Below the pieces are notes generated by a model. That model was not told the origin of the DNA and did not search any database. It saw only the letters and a program-made list of their open reading frames with translations. Both the position numbers and the translations under genes were made by a program. From Alkalibacter rhizosphaerae (lineage in GTDB: Bacteria > Bacillota > Clostridia > Eubacteriales > Alkalibacteraceae), in assembly GCF_017352215.1 (NCBI RefSeq), contig NZ_CP071444.1, positions 434,001-498,000 on the forward strand: DNA of 64,000 bases. The letters run 5' to 3'. Shown here piece after piece: positions 42,833-50,952 of the stretch (position 1 is its first letter; each line of letters begins with the position of its first letter).

Positions 42833-42892
42833 TAATTTTTCACACATTTTTTTTGCACATCGCAACGCTTTTTTAATTTTTTACCCAATAAC

Positions 42893-42928
42893 GGAAAAAA
42901 GAAGCAAAAGCTTACACTTTTGCTTCTT
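42893..42928 (-). terminator. Terminator at the end of the activase gene
   Basis: Minus-strand stem GAAGCAAAAG / CTTTTGCTTC (42917-42926 with 42901-42910) followed by TTTTTT. The TAA stop of the activase gene lies in the loop. Confidence 0.9.
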
Positions 42929-45900
42929 TAACCTTTTTATCGTTTTTCTTTTTAATGTTTTTGTTGGCAACGGCCAGCATCAATTTGATTCGATTCAATT
43001 GATTTACTTCACTGGCACCCGGGTCATAATCGATGGCTGCAATGTTTGCGTAAGGATATTCTTCCCGAATGGGCTTCATCATCCCTTTTCCCATGACATG
43101 ATTGGGCAAGCAGGCAAATGGTTGCACCAAAACGATGTTTTCTATCCCGTCCTCGATCAGCTCCACCATTTCTCCAGTCAGGAACCATCCTTCTCCGCCC
43201 TGGTTCCCCAGATCGATAAGTTTTTGCGCCAAGGACGCCTTGTGGGTGATCTCGCTAGGTGCTCGGAATCGTTCGCTTTTCAACAAGGCATTTTTCATGG
43301 CCTTTCGGTACCATTCTATGAGACCGATGAAGCGATTGCTGTTGGTCTTGGATTTTTTGCTGGATCCGATGCTGGCGTTGTGTTTGTACACGCTATTGTA
43401 AGCACAATAGAGGAAAAAGTCCAAAATATCCGGAACAACGACTTCTGCTCCTTCTTCCTCCAATACTTTGATGATGTTGTTGTTGGCAGTGGGATGATAT
43501 TTGACCAGGATCTCCCCAACGATCCCCACTCTCGGCTTCTGTTTTTCGATCAAGGGAATCTGGTCGAACTCTCGAACGATCTTTTGGATCGTTTTTTTAA
43601 ATTCCACCAAATTTCCCTTTCGGATGTTTTGCTTTGCAACAGCCGCCCATTTCCGGTGCAACCGGTCCACCGACCCTGGAACCTGCTCGTAGGGCCGGCA
43701 TCGATAAACCACCCGTTGGAACAAATCACCATAGATCATGGCCATAATGGCTCGATTGACCAAAGGCAGTGTCAGCTTAAACCCGGGATTGGACTCCAAA
43801 CCGGTAAGGTTGGCACTGATGACTGGGATATGACCCATGCCTGCGTCCTGCAGGGCTTTTCTCAAGATCCCTACATAATTGGACGCACGGCAGGGACCTC
43901 CCGTCTGGCTCATGACCAAAGATACGTTGTTCAAATCGTATTTCCCGGATTTCAGCGCATTCATCATTTGTCCCACAACCAAAATTGTGGGATAACAGGC
44001 GTCGTTGTTGACGGATTTCAGTCCTTCGTCGATGGCACGATTATCCACCTCAGGCAAAACCTCCACTCGATATCCCGACTTGCCCATGGCATCTTCGATA
44101 AACTCGAAGTGTATAGGAGACATTTGCGGGATCAGGATCACATGGTCTTTTCGCATTTGTTTCGTGAATTCCGGATATTGGATCACTCTCGGTTGTTCCT
44201 TCAACACGTAGTTATTGTTGAATCGATCGTCCATGGCAGCTTTCAGGGACCGCAAACGGATCCGAATGGCTCCCAGGTTGTTTCCTTCGTCGATCTTCAC
44301 CAACGTATAGATGCGGCCTTTTTCTTTGAGCAGCTCTTGTGCCTGATCGCTGGTCACTGCATCGATGCCGCACCCGAAAGATGTCAGCTGGACAAATTCC
44401 AAATTTTCGTTACGGGAGGCAAATTCTGCTGCTGCATACAAACGGGTATGGTATTTCCATTGGTCCAGGACCCGAAGAGAGTCTTTTATAACGCCCAAGT
44501 GAGAAACGGAATCCTCCGTCAGTACGGCCATGCCCAGGTCCTTGATGAGATCGGGGATCCCATGATGGATCTCCGGATCGACATGGTAGGGTCTGCCGGC
44601 CAGGACGATACCCTTCAGTTGATGTTCTTTGATAAATTCCAGCGTTTCTTCGCCTTTTTTCTGTATGTCTTTTCTGAAATTCTCCCTTTCTTCCCAGGCC
44701 TGTTTACATGCCTTGGTCACCAACTCTTCCGTAAAACCTCTTCCCACAAATTCCCGGATCAATTTCTTGTTCGCTTGTTCTTTATTCTCCAGTGTGACGA
44801 AAAAATTCACATATTCGCTCTTGGACGTTTTGATGGCGTCCATGTTGTGTTTGATGGTCTCCGGATAGGAGGTGACGATGGGACAGCTGTAGGAGTTGTC
44901 TGCGCCTTCAAACTCCTTTTCTTCATAAGGGATGCAGGGGTAAAACACCATGTCCAAATCATCTTTTAACAAGCTGGCAATATGTCCGTGGACCAGCTTC
45001 GCCGGATAACAGACAGACTCAGATGGGATGGTATCCATACCCATCTCAAAAATTTCCTTGGAACTGTGAGGAGAAGCTTTAACATTGTACCCCAAGCTGC
45101 GGAAAAATGTGACCCAAAACGGGAAGTTTTCATACATGTTCAAGGCCCTTGGGATCCCCACGGTGCCTACGGCGTTTTCCAATGGAGGCAGCTTGTCGTA
45201 GGAGGAAAGCTTGTTGATTTTATACTCGTACATGTCCGGCAATGTGATTTTTTTGCTTTCTCCGATGATCCCCAAACCTTTTTCGCATCGATTTCCAGAT
45301 ATGAACCGATGCCCGTCTTGAAACTTGTTGATGGTCAACAGGCAATTGTTGGTGCAGCGTTTGCATCGACCAAAGCTGATATCCACCGTGAAATCTTTCA
45401 ACTCTTCTGCAGAGAGCATGGTGCTGACCCCAGTGCCTTCATAGCGCTCCATGGCTATGAGGGCTGCACCGAAAGCTCCCATGATCCCAGATATGTCCGG
45501 TCGAATGACAGTCCTTTCCGATACCAGTTCCATGGCTCGCAACACGGCGTCACTATAGAACGTTCCACCCTGAACAACGATTTTATCGCCAAGTTCATCC
45601 ACGTTTCGAATTTTAATGACCTTCTGCAATGCATTCTTGATGACGGAATAGGACAGACCAGCGGATATTTCCCCAACCGTAGCCCCTTCCTTTTGGGCTT
45701 GTTTGACCCTGGAATTCATGAAGACCGTACAACGGGTCCCCAAATCTACGGGTTGGGCTGCCGTCAGAGCTGCTTCCGCAAATTCCTCTACATTCATACC
45801 CAACGATTTGGCAAAAGTTTCTAAAAAGGAACCGCATCCGGAAGAACATGCTTCATTCAATACTATGTTGTCGATGACACCATCCACGATCTTCATGCAC

Positions 45901-47186
45901 TTCATGTCCTGGCCACCAATGTCCAGAATAAAGTCCACTTCAGGCTGGAAGTATTTGGCCCCCTTGTAATGGGCCATCGTTTCAATTTCTCCAACATCCA
46001 ACTTGAGAGCCGACTTGATCAACGCTTCACCGTATCCCGTCACTGCGCTATGTACGATCTGCACGTCCACTGGAAGTAGATCGTATACTTCCGCAAGGAT
46101 GGTCCTTGCCTGATTCAAGGGGCTTCCCTGGTTTCCGCTGTAATAAGTATACAAGATCTGTCCATCTTCACCGATCAGTGCCGCTTTTGATGTGGTGGAT
46201 CCGGCGTCGATTCCCAAAAAAGCTTTGCCCTGATAGGAGGACAACTCCTGCCTTTTCACTTGTTCCTTTCGATGTCTTGCCCGGAATTCTTCCAGTTCCA
46301 AGTCATCGGCAAACAACGGAGGCATTCGATGAACTTCTTTTAGTTGCAGATCTCCCATTTGACGGGTCTTTTCCAACAACCCCTCAAAAGATACGATCTC
46401 CGTATTCTCTTCAGAATCATAAGCAGCACCCAATGCTACAAACAGTTGAGAGTTGTCCGGAAATCGAATTTGATCCTCCGACAAGTCCAGTGTTTCAATA
46501 AACCGTTGTCGTAGTTCCGACAAAAAATACAATGGTCCTCCAAGAAAAGCAATGTTCCCCTTGATGGGTTTCCCGCAGGCCAAACCGCTGATGGTCTGAT
46601 TCACCACCGCTTGAAATACCGATGCAGCAATGTCTTCTTTTTTTGCCCCTTCATTGAGCAATGGTTGCACATCGGTTTTCGCAAAGACGCCGCATCGGGA
46701 TGCGATGGGATAGAGTACTCCATAATCCTTGGCCAGCGTATTCAAACCTGCCGCGTCGCATTCCAGCAAGGACGCCATCTGGTCGATAAACGCTCCGGTT
46801 CCGCCGGCACATGTGCCGTTCATCCGCTGTTCGATGGACGTCCCGAAGAAAGTGATCTTGGCATCTTCTCCACCCAGTTCGATGACCACATCCGTGTCCG
46901 GTATGGTGGTTTCCACCGCCAAGGTGGACGCAATGACTTCCTGGACAAATTTGACCCCCAACCACTTGGACACGGACAATCCTCCAGATCCAGTGATGGA
47001 TGCTTTAATGGAAATGTCCCCCACTTGATCATGGGCTTCCTCTATGATGTCTTTGATCGTTGATTTTATATTGGATAAATGGCGCTTGTACGTACTATAG
47101 ATGATTTTTCCCTTATCCAGTATCACCAGCTTGACGGTGGTTGAACCAACATCCAAGCCCATGTTGAAATATGAGTTTTTTGACAT
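42912..47186 (-). CDS. Double-domain 2-hydroxyacyl-CoA dehydratase activase-related protein
   Basis: A 1424-residue protein with two BcrAD/BadFG ATPase domains in tandem: the first starts GLDVGSTTVKLVI at residue 10, with cysteines C126 and C165; the second starts GIDAGSTTSKAAL at residue 325, with C447/C451 and C486. A Cys motif RCKRCTNNC follows near 607, then a DUF2229 region (about 660-870) and an HgdB-like segment (about 990-1200). Related small activases use ATP and a 4Fe-4S cluster to drive an electron into 2-hydroxyacyl-CoA dehydratases. No dehydratase subunits are nearby, so the target of this fused version is unknown. It ends in a lysine-rich tail. Confidence 0.9.
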   Translation of the reverse strand: MSKNSYFNMGLDVGSTTVKLVILDKGKIIYSTYKRHLSNIKSTIKDIIEEAHDQVGDISIKASITGSGGLSVSKWLGVKFVQEVIASTLAVETTIPDTDVVIELGGEDAKITFFGTSIEQRMNGTCAGGTGAFIDQMASLLECDAAGLNTLAKDYGVLYPIASRCGVFAKTDVQPLLNEGAKKEDIAASVFQAVVNQTISGLACGKPIKGNIAFLGGPLYFLSELRQRFIETLDLSEDQIRFPDNSQLFVALGAAYDSEENTEIVSFEGLLEKTRQMGDLQLKEVHRMPPLFADDLELEEFRARHRKEQVKRQELSSYQGKAFLGIDAGSTTSKAALIGEDGQILYTYYSGNQGSPLNQARTILAEVYDLLPVDVQIVHSAVTGYGEALIKSALKLDVGEIETMAHYKGAKYFQPEVDFILDIGGQDMKCMKIVDGVIDNIVLNEACSSGCGSFLETFAKSLGMNVEEFAEAALTAAQPVDLGTRCTVFMNSRVKQAQKEGATVGEISAGLSYSVIKNALQKVIKIRNVDELGDKIVVQGGTFYSDAVLRAMELVSERTVIRPDISGIMGAFGAALIAMERYEGTGVSTMLSAEELKDFTVDISFGRCKRCTNNCLLTINKFQDGHRFISGNRCEKGLGIIGESKKITLPDMYEYKINKLSSYDKLPPLENAVGTVGIPRALNMYENFPFWVTFFRSLGYNVKASPHSSKEIFEMGMDTIPSESVCYPAKLVHGHIASLLKDDLDMVFYPCIPYEEKEFEGADNSYSCPIVTSYPETIKHNMDAIKTSKSEYVNFFVTLENKEQANKKLIREFVGRGFTEELVTKACKQAWEERENFRKDIQKKGEETLEFIKEHQLKGIVLAGRPYHVDPEIHHGIPDLIKDLGMAVLTEDSVSHLGVIKDSLRVLDQWKYHTRLYAAAEFASRNENLEFVQLTSFGCGIDAVTSDQAQELLKEKGRIYTLVKIDEGNNLGAIRIRLRSLKAAMDDRFNNNYVLKEQPRVIQYPEFTKQMRKDHVILIPQMSPIHFEFIEDAMGKSGYRVEVLPEVDNRAIDEGLKSVNNDACYPTILVVGQMMNALKSGKYDLNNVSLVMSQTGGPCRASNYVGILRKALQDAGMGHIPVISANLTGLESNPGFKLTLPLVNRAIMAMIYGDLFQRVVYRCRPYEQVPGSVDRLHRKWAAVAKQNIRKGNLVEFKKTIQKIVREFDQIPLIEKQKPRVGIVGEILVKYHPTANNNIIKVLEEEGAEVVVPDILDFFLYCAYNSVYKHNASIGSSKKSKTNSNRFIGLIEWYRKAMKNALLKSERFRAPSEITHKASLAQKLIDLGNQGGEGWFLTGEMVELIEDGIENIVLVQPFACLPNHVMGKGMMKPIREEYPYANIAAIDYDPGASEVNQLNRIKLMLAVANKNIKKKNDKKVKEAKV

Positions 47187-47251
47187 GCCCTATTGATCCT
47201 CCTGTATATTGTTTCCGTTAGACTTTGCTTATTTACTTGCAATTAAATTAT

Positions 47252-47280
47252 ATCTTATTCCACATTTTATGGATTGTCAA
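47252..47280 (-). promoter_or_regulatory. Possible promoter of the activase gene
   Basis: TTGACA (47275-47280), 17-base spacer, TAAGAT (47252-47257) on the minus strand, overlapping the kinase stop. A TATAAT occurs slightly downstream at a non-ideal distance. Confidence 0.55.
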
Positions 47281-48829
47281 TATCATCGATCTTTTCCATG
47301 GCCATGTAGATCGGTTTAAGCCGATGATATAATCTTTTGTAAGCACCCTCGTACAGGTCCAGATAGATGGATTTTTTCCGTTCGTCCGGAACGTATCCCT
47401 CTACGATTCGAATCATTTCTTTGGAAGCCGTTTCAAAATCAGGATAAACCCCCAAGCCTACGAACGCACAAATGGCAGCTCCCAGGCCGGAGGTCTCAGA
47501 AGTTTGGACTTTGTAAATGGATCTGCCAAAAATGTCCGCCATCATCTGACAAATGATATCGCTCTGGGCACCTCCTCCAGATATGGAAATCTTTTCGACT
47601 TCCACCTTGGATTTTGCTTCGATCTTCAACAACCCTTCTTTTAATGCATAACCGATCCCTTCAAGGATCGCCCTGTAAATATGATATTTGGTGTGCTCCT
47701 CGCTAAATCCAATAATGGCCCCTCTCGATTCCGGTCGGGTCAGCTCATTGCCCCAAAACGGTTGAAGCATGAGTCCCTTGGACCCCGGTTCGATGGAGTC
47801 GATGCGTTGATTCAATAATTCTTCTGCTGGAATGCCCATCTTTTCGGATGCCAGTTTTTCTTCAAATGCAAATTCGTCCCGAAACCAGGATACCATCCAA
47901 AAACCTCGATACACGGTGATCTCCGGATTATAGATCCCTGGAATCGCCGATGGAAAGGGCGGAATAAAGGGTTGAACTTCGTAATAACGGCTGCTGGCGG
48001 TTTCTATGGTTGCCTGAGAACCAAGGGACAAGCTTGCCGTTTTTTCATCGACACATCCCGTCCCCAGGGTTTCGCATGCTTTGTCGGACCCGGATGCCAA
48101 CACGGGCAATCCTATTGCTAGACCGCTGTCTTTTGCGAAGCTTTCGCTCACATTCCCCAATATAGTTCCCGCTGGATGTATGGGATAGAGCATTTTTTTG
48201 GGGATCTGAAAAATCTGTCCCTTAAGGCCAAAAGGTCCCTCCCATTCCTGCTTTTTAAAATTGAAGGGCATGTGTCCGGTTTGGGCGGAAATGGAGTCCA
48301 CCAGCTTCCCCGTGATCTTATAGTGCAGATAAGTGGACAACAATACGTACTTGTGCACTTTTTTCCAGACGTTCTTTTCATTTTCCATCAGCCAGTGGGC
48401 CGGCGTGGTCTTGCTGAAATCTTCAATGGTTTTTTTCATACCGATGATCCGGGTCCCTGCTTCGTAGATGGGATGAATGGGTCTTGCTTTCTTGATTTTT
48501 CTTTTATCCAACCAAAGGATGGCCGGGCGCAATACGTTGAGATCCTTGTCTAAAACAATGGTGGTGTCCCGCTGTGTGGTGATGGTCAAACCTGCAATGC
48601 TTTCCATGATTTTTTCGTTTTTTTCACGAAGGGTACGGAGGATCTGCACCAACTCTTCATAATATAGGGCAGGATCTCTTTCCGCCCACTCCGGCTGGTC
48701 AGAAACGTAAGGCGGATCGTAGACCAGCTTTTCCTGGGCCACAATGATCCCTTTTTTGTCAAAGACCAACCCGCGAATGCTTTGGGTCCCACAGTCCACT
48801 GCAAGGACAAAAGGTCCATTCGTATTCAT
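47267..48829 (-). CDS. FGGY-family carbohydrate kinase
   Basis: A 520-residue FGGY kinase. The N-terminal lobe has the phosphate loop LAVDCGTQSIRGLVFDKKG and TITTQRDTTIVLDKD; the C-terminal lobe has LSLGSQATIETAS and the FGGY signature region with ISISGGGAQSDIICQMMADIFGRSIYKVQTSETSGLGAAICAFVGLG. It should phosphorylate a pentulose, hexitol or related sugar, but the substrate cannot be assigned. It may serve the polyol locus, though the activase gene and a terminator stand between. A TATAAT at 48862-48867 may be its -10 box. Confidence 0.87.
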   Translation of the reverse strand: MNTNGPFVLAVDCGTQSIRGLVFDKKGIIVAQEKLVYDPPYVSDQPEWAERDPALYYEELVQILRTLREKNEKIMESIAGLTITTQRDTTIVLDKDLNVLRPAILWLDKRKIKKARPIHPIYEAGTRIIGMKKTIEDFSKTTPAHWLMENEKNVWKKVHKYVLLSTYLHYKITGKLVDSISAQTGHMPFNFKKQEWEGPFGLKGQIFQIPKKMLYPIHPAGTILGNVSESFAKDSGLAIGLPVLASGSDKACETLGTGCVDEKTASLSLGSQATIETASSRYYEVQPFIPPFPSAIPGIYNPEITVYRGFWMVSWFRDEFAFEEKLASEKMGIPAEELLNQRIDSIEPGSKGLMLQPFWGNELTRPESRGAIIGFSEEHTKYHIYRAILEGIGYALKEGLLKIEAKSKVEVEKISISGGGAQSDIICQMMADIFGRSIYKVQTSETSGLGAAICAFVGLGVYPDFETASKEMIRIVEGYVPDERKKSIYLDLYEGAYKRLYHRLKPIYMAMEKIDDIDNP

Positions 48830-48912
48830 TCCATCCCACTCCGATCTATTTTTCTACAAATATTATACCTCATGATTCTTGATTTCAGCTGTACTTTTGC
48901 GCCGTAAGATCA

Positions 48913-48940
48913 TTGACAATGATTTCGTCTCCGTTATAAT
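48913..48940 (+). promoter_or_regulatory. Consensus promoter for the plus-strand membrane gene
   Basis: TTGACA (48913-48918), 16-base spacer, TATAAT (48935-48940), both boxes perfect. Predicted start is about 25 bases before the GGAGG ribosome site. It is divergent from the FGGY kinase gene. Confidence 0.88.
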
Positions 48941-48971
48941 GGATGTAGACAAAACAACTGGAGGTTTTTTC

Positions 48972-49775
48972 ATGACATTGGAAAATCTATATCGCTCATC
49001 CATACTGCCGTTTCGTCAGCACCTGCTGGTGTCAAAAGGTGTATTCCGCTCGTCTTTGCGGATATTGCTGTATTTGGCTGCTCTGCCTTTGATCAGCTAC
49101 AGTTTCATGTATATCTACATCGGAGACGGCACGGTTGAATCCATCATGGCCATGCCCCAATCCATCGCTTTCGTCATCTTTTTTTTGAATATACTGATCT
49201 TCATGGTGCTCATACCCTTCATCATGACCATCACCCAGCGCTTTGTTTACAACAAACCATTCAGCTTCTCGGAAATGCTTCGAGATGTAGGGAAACGACT
49301 GCTACCCCTCACCCTTGGCTTTTTATTGCTGGGTGCCGGGCTGGCATTGCTTTTCACCGCAGTATTGGCGGTCATTCCCCTGTTTACCAGCCAAACGGGA
49401 TTTACCCTGTTTTCCTTGTTGTATTTTGCTGTGGTCGTCTATGTTTACCTGAACATCCTCTTTTGGAGTCATTTTGTCGTTTTGGCTGAAATGAACACCC
49501 TTTCTTCCTTTCGAGAAAGCAGAAAAGTATTCAAAAGGCATGGCAGACAAATGATCACCTATACCCTGTCCCTGGCATTTCTCAGCCTGATTTTTTTAAA
49601 TGGGATCGCTTGGATCTTGTCTGCGCTAATAAGAAACGCCATGGCAGCAAATGTCACCTTGGCGTTCGTTCAAAGCATTGTTTTGATTTTTTCGCAGATC
49701 ATGCTGACGAGCTTCTTTATGAATTTTTCCTTGTTTGGCTCCGATGCCCCCGATGCTACTTCATCCCAATCTTGA
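48972..49775 (+). CDS. Unknown polytopic membrane protein
   Basis: A 267-residue protein with about six membrane helices (e.g. ILLYLAALPLISYSFMYIYIG, IAFVIFFLNILIFMVLIPFIM, LLPLTLGFLLLGAGLALLFTAVLAVIPLF, LLYFAVVVYVYLNILFWSHFV, MITYTLSLAFLSLIFLNGIAWIL). I do not recognise the family; the arrangement resembles DUF975-like or glycerophosphodiesterase membrane-domain proteins. It is one of only two plus-strand protein genes here, has a perfect promoter, and its last 20 bases overlap the end of the convergent acetate-kinase-like gene. Start 48972 is set by GGAGG eight bases upstream. Confidence 0.8.
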   Translation: MTLENLYRSSILPFRQHLLVSKGVFRSSLRILLYLAALPLISYSFMYIYIGDGTVESIMAMPQSIAFVIFFLNILIFMVLIPFIMTITQRFVYNKPFSFSEMLRDVGKRLLPLTLGFLLLGAGLALLFTAVLAVIPLFTSQTGFTLFSLLYFAVVVYVYLNILFWSHFVVLAEMNTLSSFRESRKVFKRHGRQMITYTLSLAFLSLIFLNGIAWILSALIRNAMAANVTLAFVQSIVLIFSQIMLTSFFMNFSLFGSDAPDATSSQS

Positions 49776-50952
49776 AAGTATCCATGGCGATGATCTCTTC
49801 TTCGTCCACTTTTGTTATCAACACTTTCGTTCTGGACCGTTGTGTGGAGACAACACCAGAACCTTTTATTTTTTTGTTTTTTTCATGATCCAGTTCTATC
49901 CCTAAAAATTCCATGCCGTCGCAAACTTTTTCTCGAGCATACCAGGCATGCTCCCCTACACCTCCGCCAAATGCCACCAGGTCTATTCCACCCATGACTG
50001 CAGCATAAGCACCTATGTATTTTTTGATGCGATGACTCAAGGCATCGATGGCTACCTGTCCGCGTTCGTTTCCCTTTTCGGCTGCATCATGTATCTCTCG
50101 CAGATCGCTGCTGATTCCGGACATGCCCAGCCATCCGCTTTGTCGATTCATCAGATCGTCGATTTGATCCGGTCCCCATCCTTCTTTTCTCATAAGAAAA
50201 GTGTATACAGCAGCATCCGTGTCTCCGGATCTGGTGGATTGGATCAATCCTTCGTGAGGAGTAAACCCCGTACTGACATCATAGCTGACTCCATTGATGG
50301 AGGCATTTGCCGTTGTACCGCTACCAAGCATGAGAAGGACGATCTTTTTGTCTTTCAGCTCACTAGCTAAAATCTTTTTGCTGCTTTGGAGCATGCTGCG
50401 AAAAGCGATGCCGTGAAATCCATATTTTCGAATGCCGTATTTCTCTGCTAGGCCATAGGGTATGGCATAGGAGGCGGCCGCTTTGGACAAGGATTGATGA
50501 TAGGCGTTGTCGAATACGGCGATTTGCCGCACTCCTGGCAGGATCTTGCCACAAGCCAGGATACCGGCAACATGGGCCGGGTTATGCAAGGGCGCCAAAT
50601 CGGAAATATCGACCAAATACTGGATCAACTCCTTATCCACCACAGTGGATCCTGTCATTTTCCCACCATGAACGATCCGATGACCGATCAAATCTATTTC
50701 TTTTTTATTGATGGACAATTCTCCCAGAAGAAGGTCCAAAATGATTTGGATCCCCTCTTCATGATTTGATACATGCTGCTGAAAATCCCGGTTTACCTTT
50801 TCAGACTGGATTTTTACTTCACCATAAGGAAGGCCGATCCTGCCAATATCGATGGATGCAAGGATACTGTAGTGAGGCATATCCACAAGTTTGCACTTTA
50901 TAGAGGATCCTCCACAGTTCAAAATCAAAATACTTGCACTCTTGTCATGCAT
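49756..50952 (-). CDS. Divergent acetate/propionate kinase-like protein
   Basis: A 398-residue member of the AckA family (ASKHA fold). Conserved features are ILNCGGSSIK, GHRIVHGG, PLHNPAH (H123), FDNAYH (D148), YGFHG (H180) and TRSGD (R241). However, the catalytic loop normally reading HLGNG is MLGSG, so the residues aligning with His208 and Asn211 of Methanosarcina AckA are Met and Ser, and HGTSH has become HGIAF. The phosphoryl-transfer activity may be altered or the substrate different. It overlaps pheT by eight bases and the plus-strand gene by 20, and is far from pduL. Confidence 0.82.
   Translation of the reverse strand: MHDKSASILILNCGGSSIKCKLVDMPHYSILASIDIGRIGLPYGEVKIQSEKVNRDFQQHVSNHEEGIQIILDLLLGELSINKKEIDLIGHRIVHGGKMTGSTVVDKELIQYLVDISDLAPLHNPAHVAGILACGKILPGVRQIAVFDNAYHQSLSKAAASYAIPYGLAEKYGIRKYGFHGIAFRSMLQSSKKILASELKDKKIVLLMLGSGTTANASINGVSYDVSTGFTPHEGLIQSTRSGDTDAAVYTFLMRKEGWGPDQIDDLMNRQSGWLGMSGISSDLREIHDAAEKGNERGQVAIDALSHRIKKYIGAYAAVMGGIDLVAFGGGVGEHAWYAREKVCDGMEFLGIELDHEKNKKIKGSGVVSTQRSRTKVLITKVDEEEIIAMDTFKIGMK

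Noticed and set aside
42681-44969. A 762-residue plus-strand reading frame
   Set aside because: It is the antisense shadow of the dehydratase activase gene, whose minus-strand product has clear domains and motifs.
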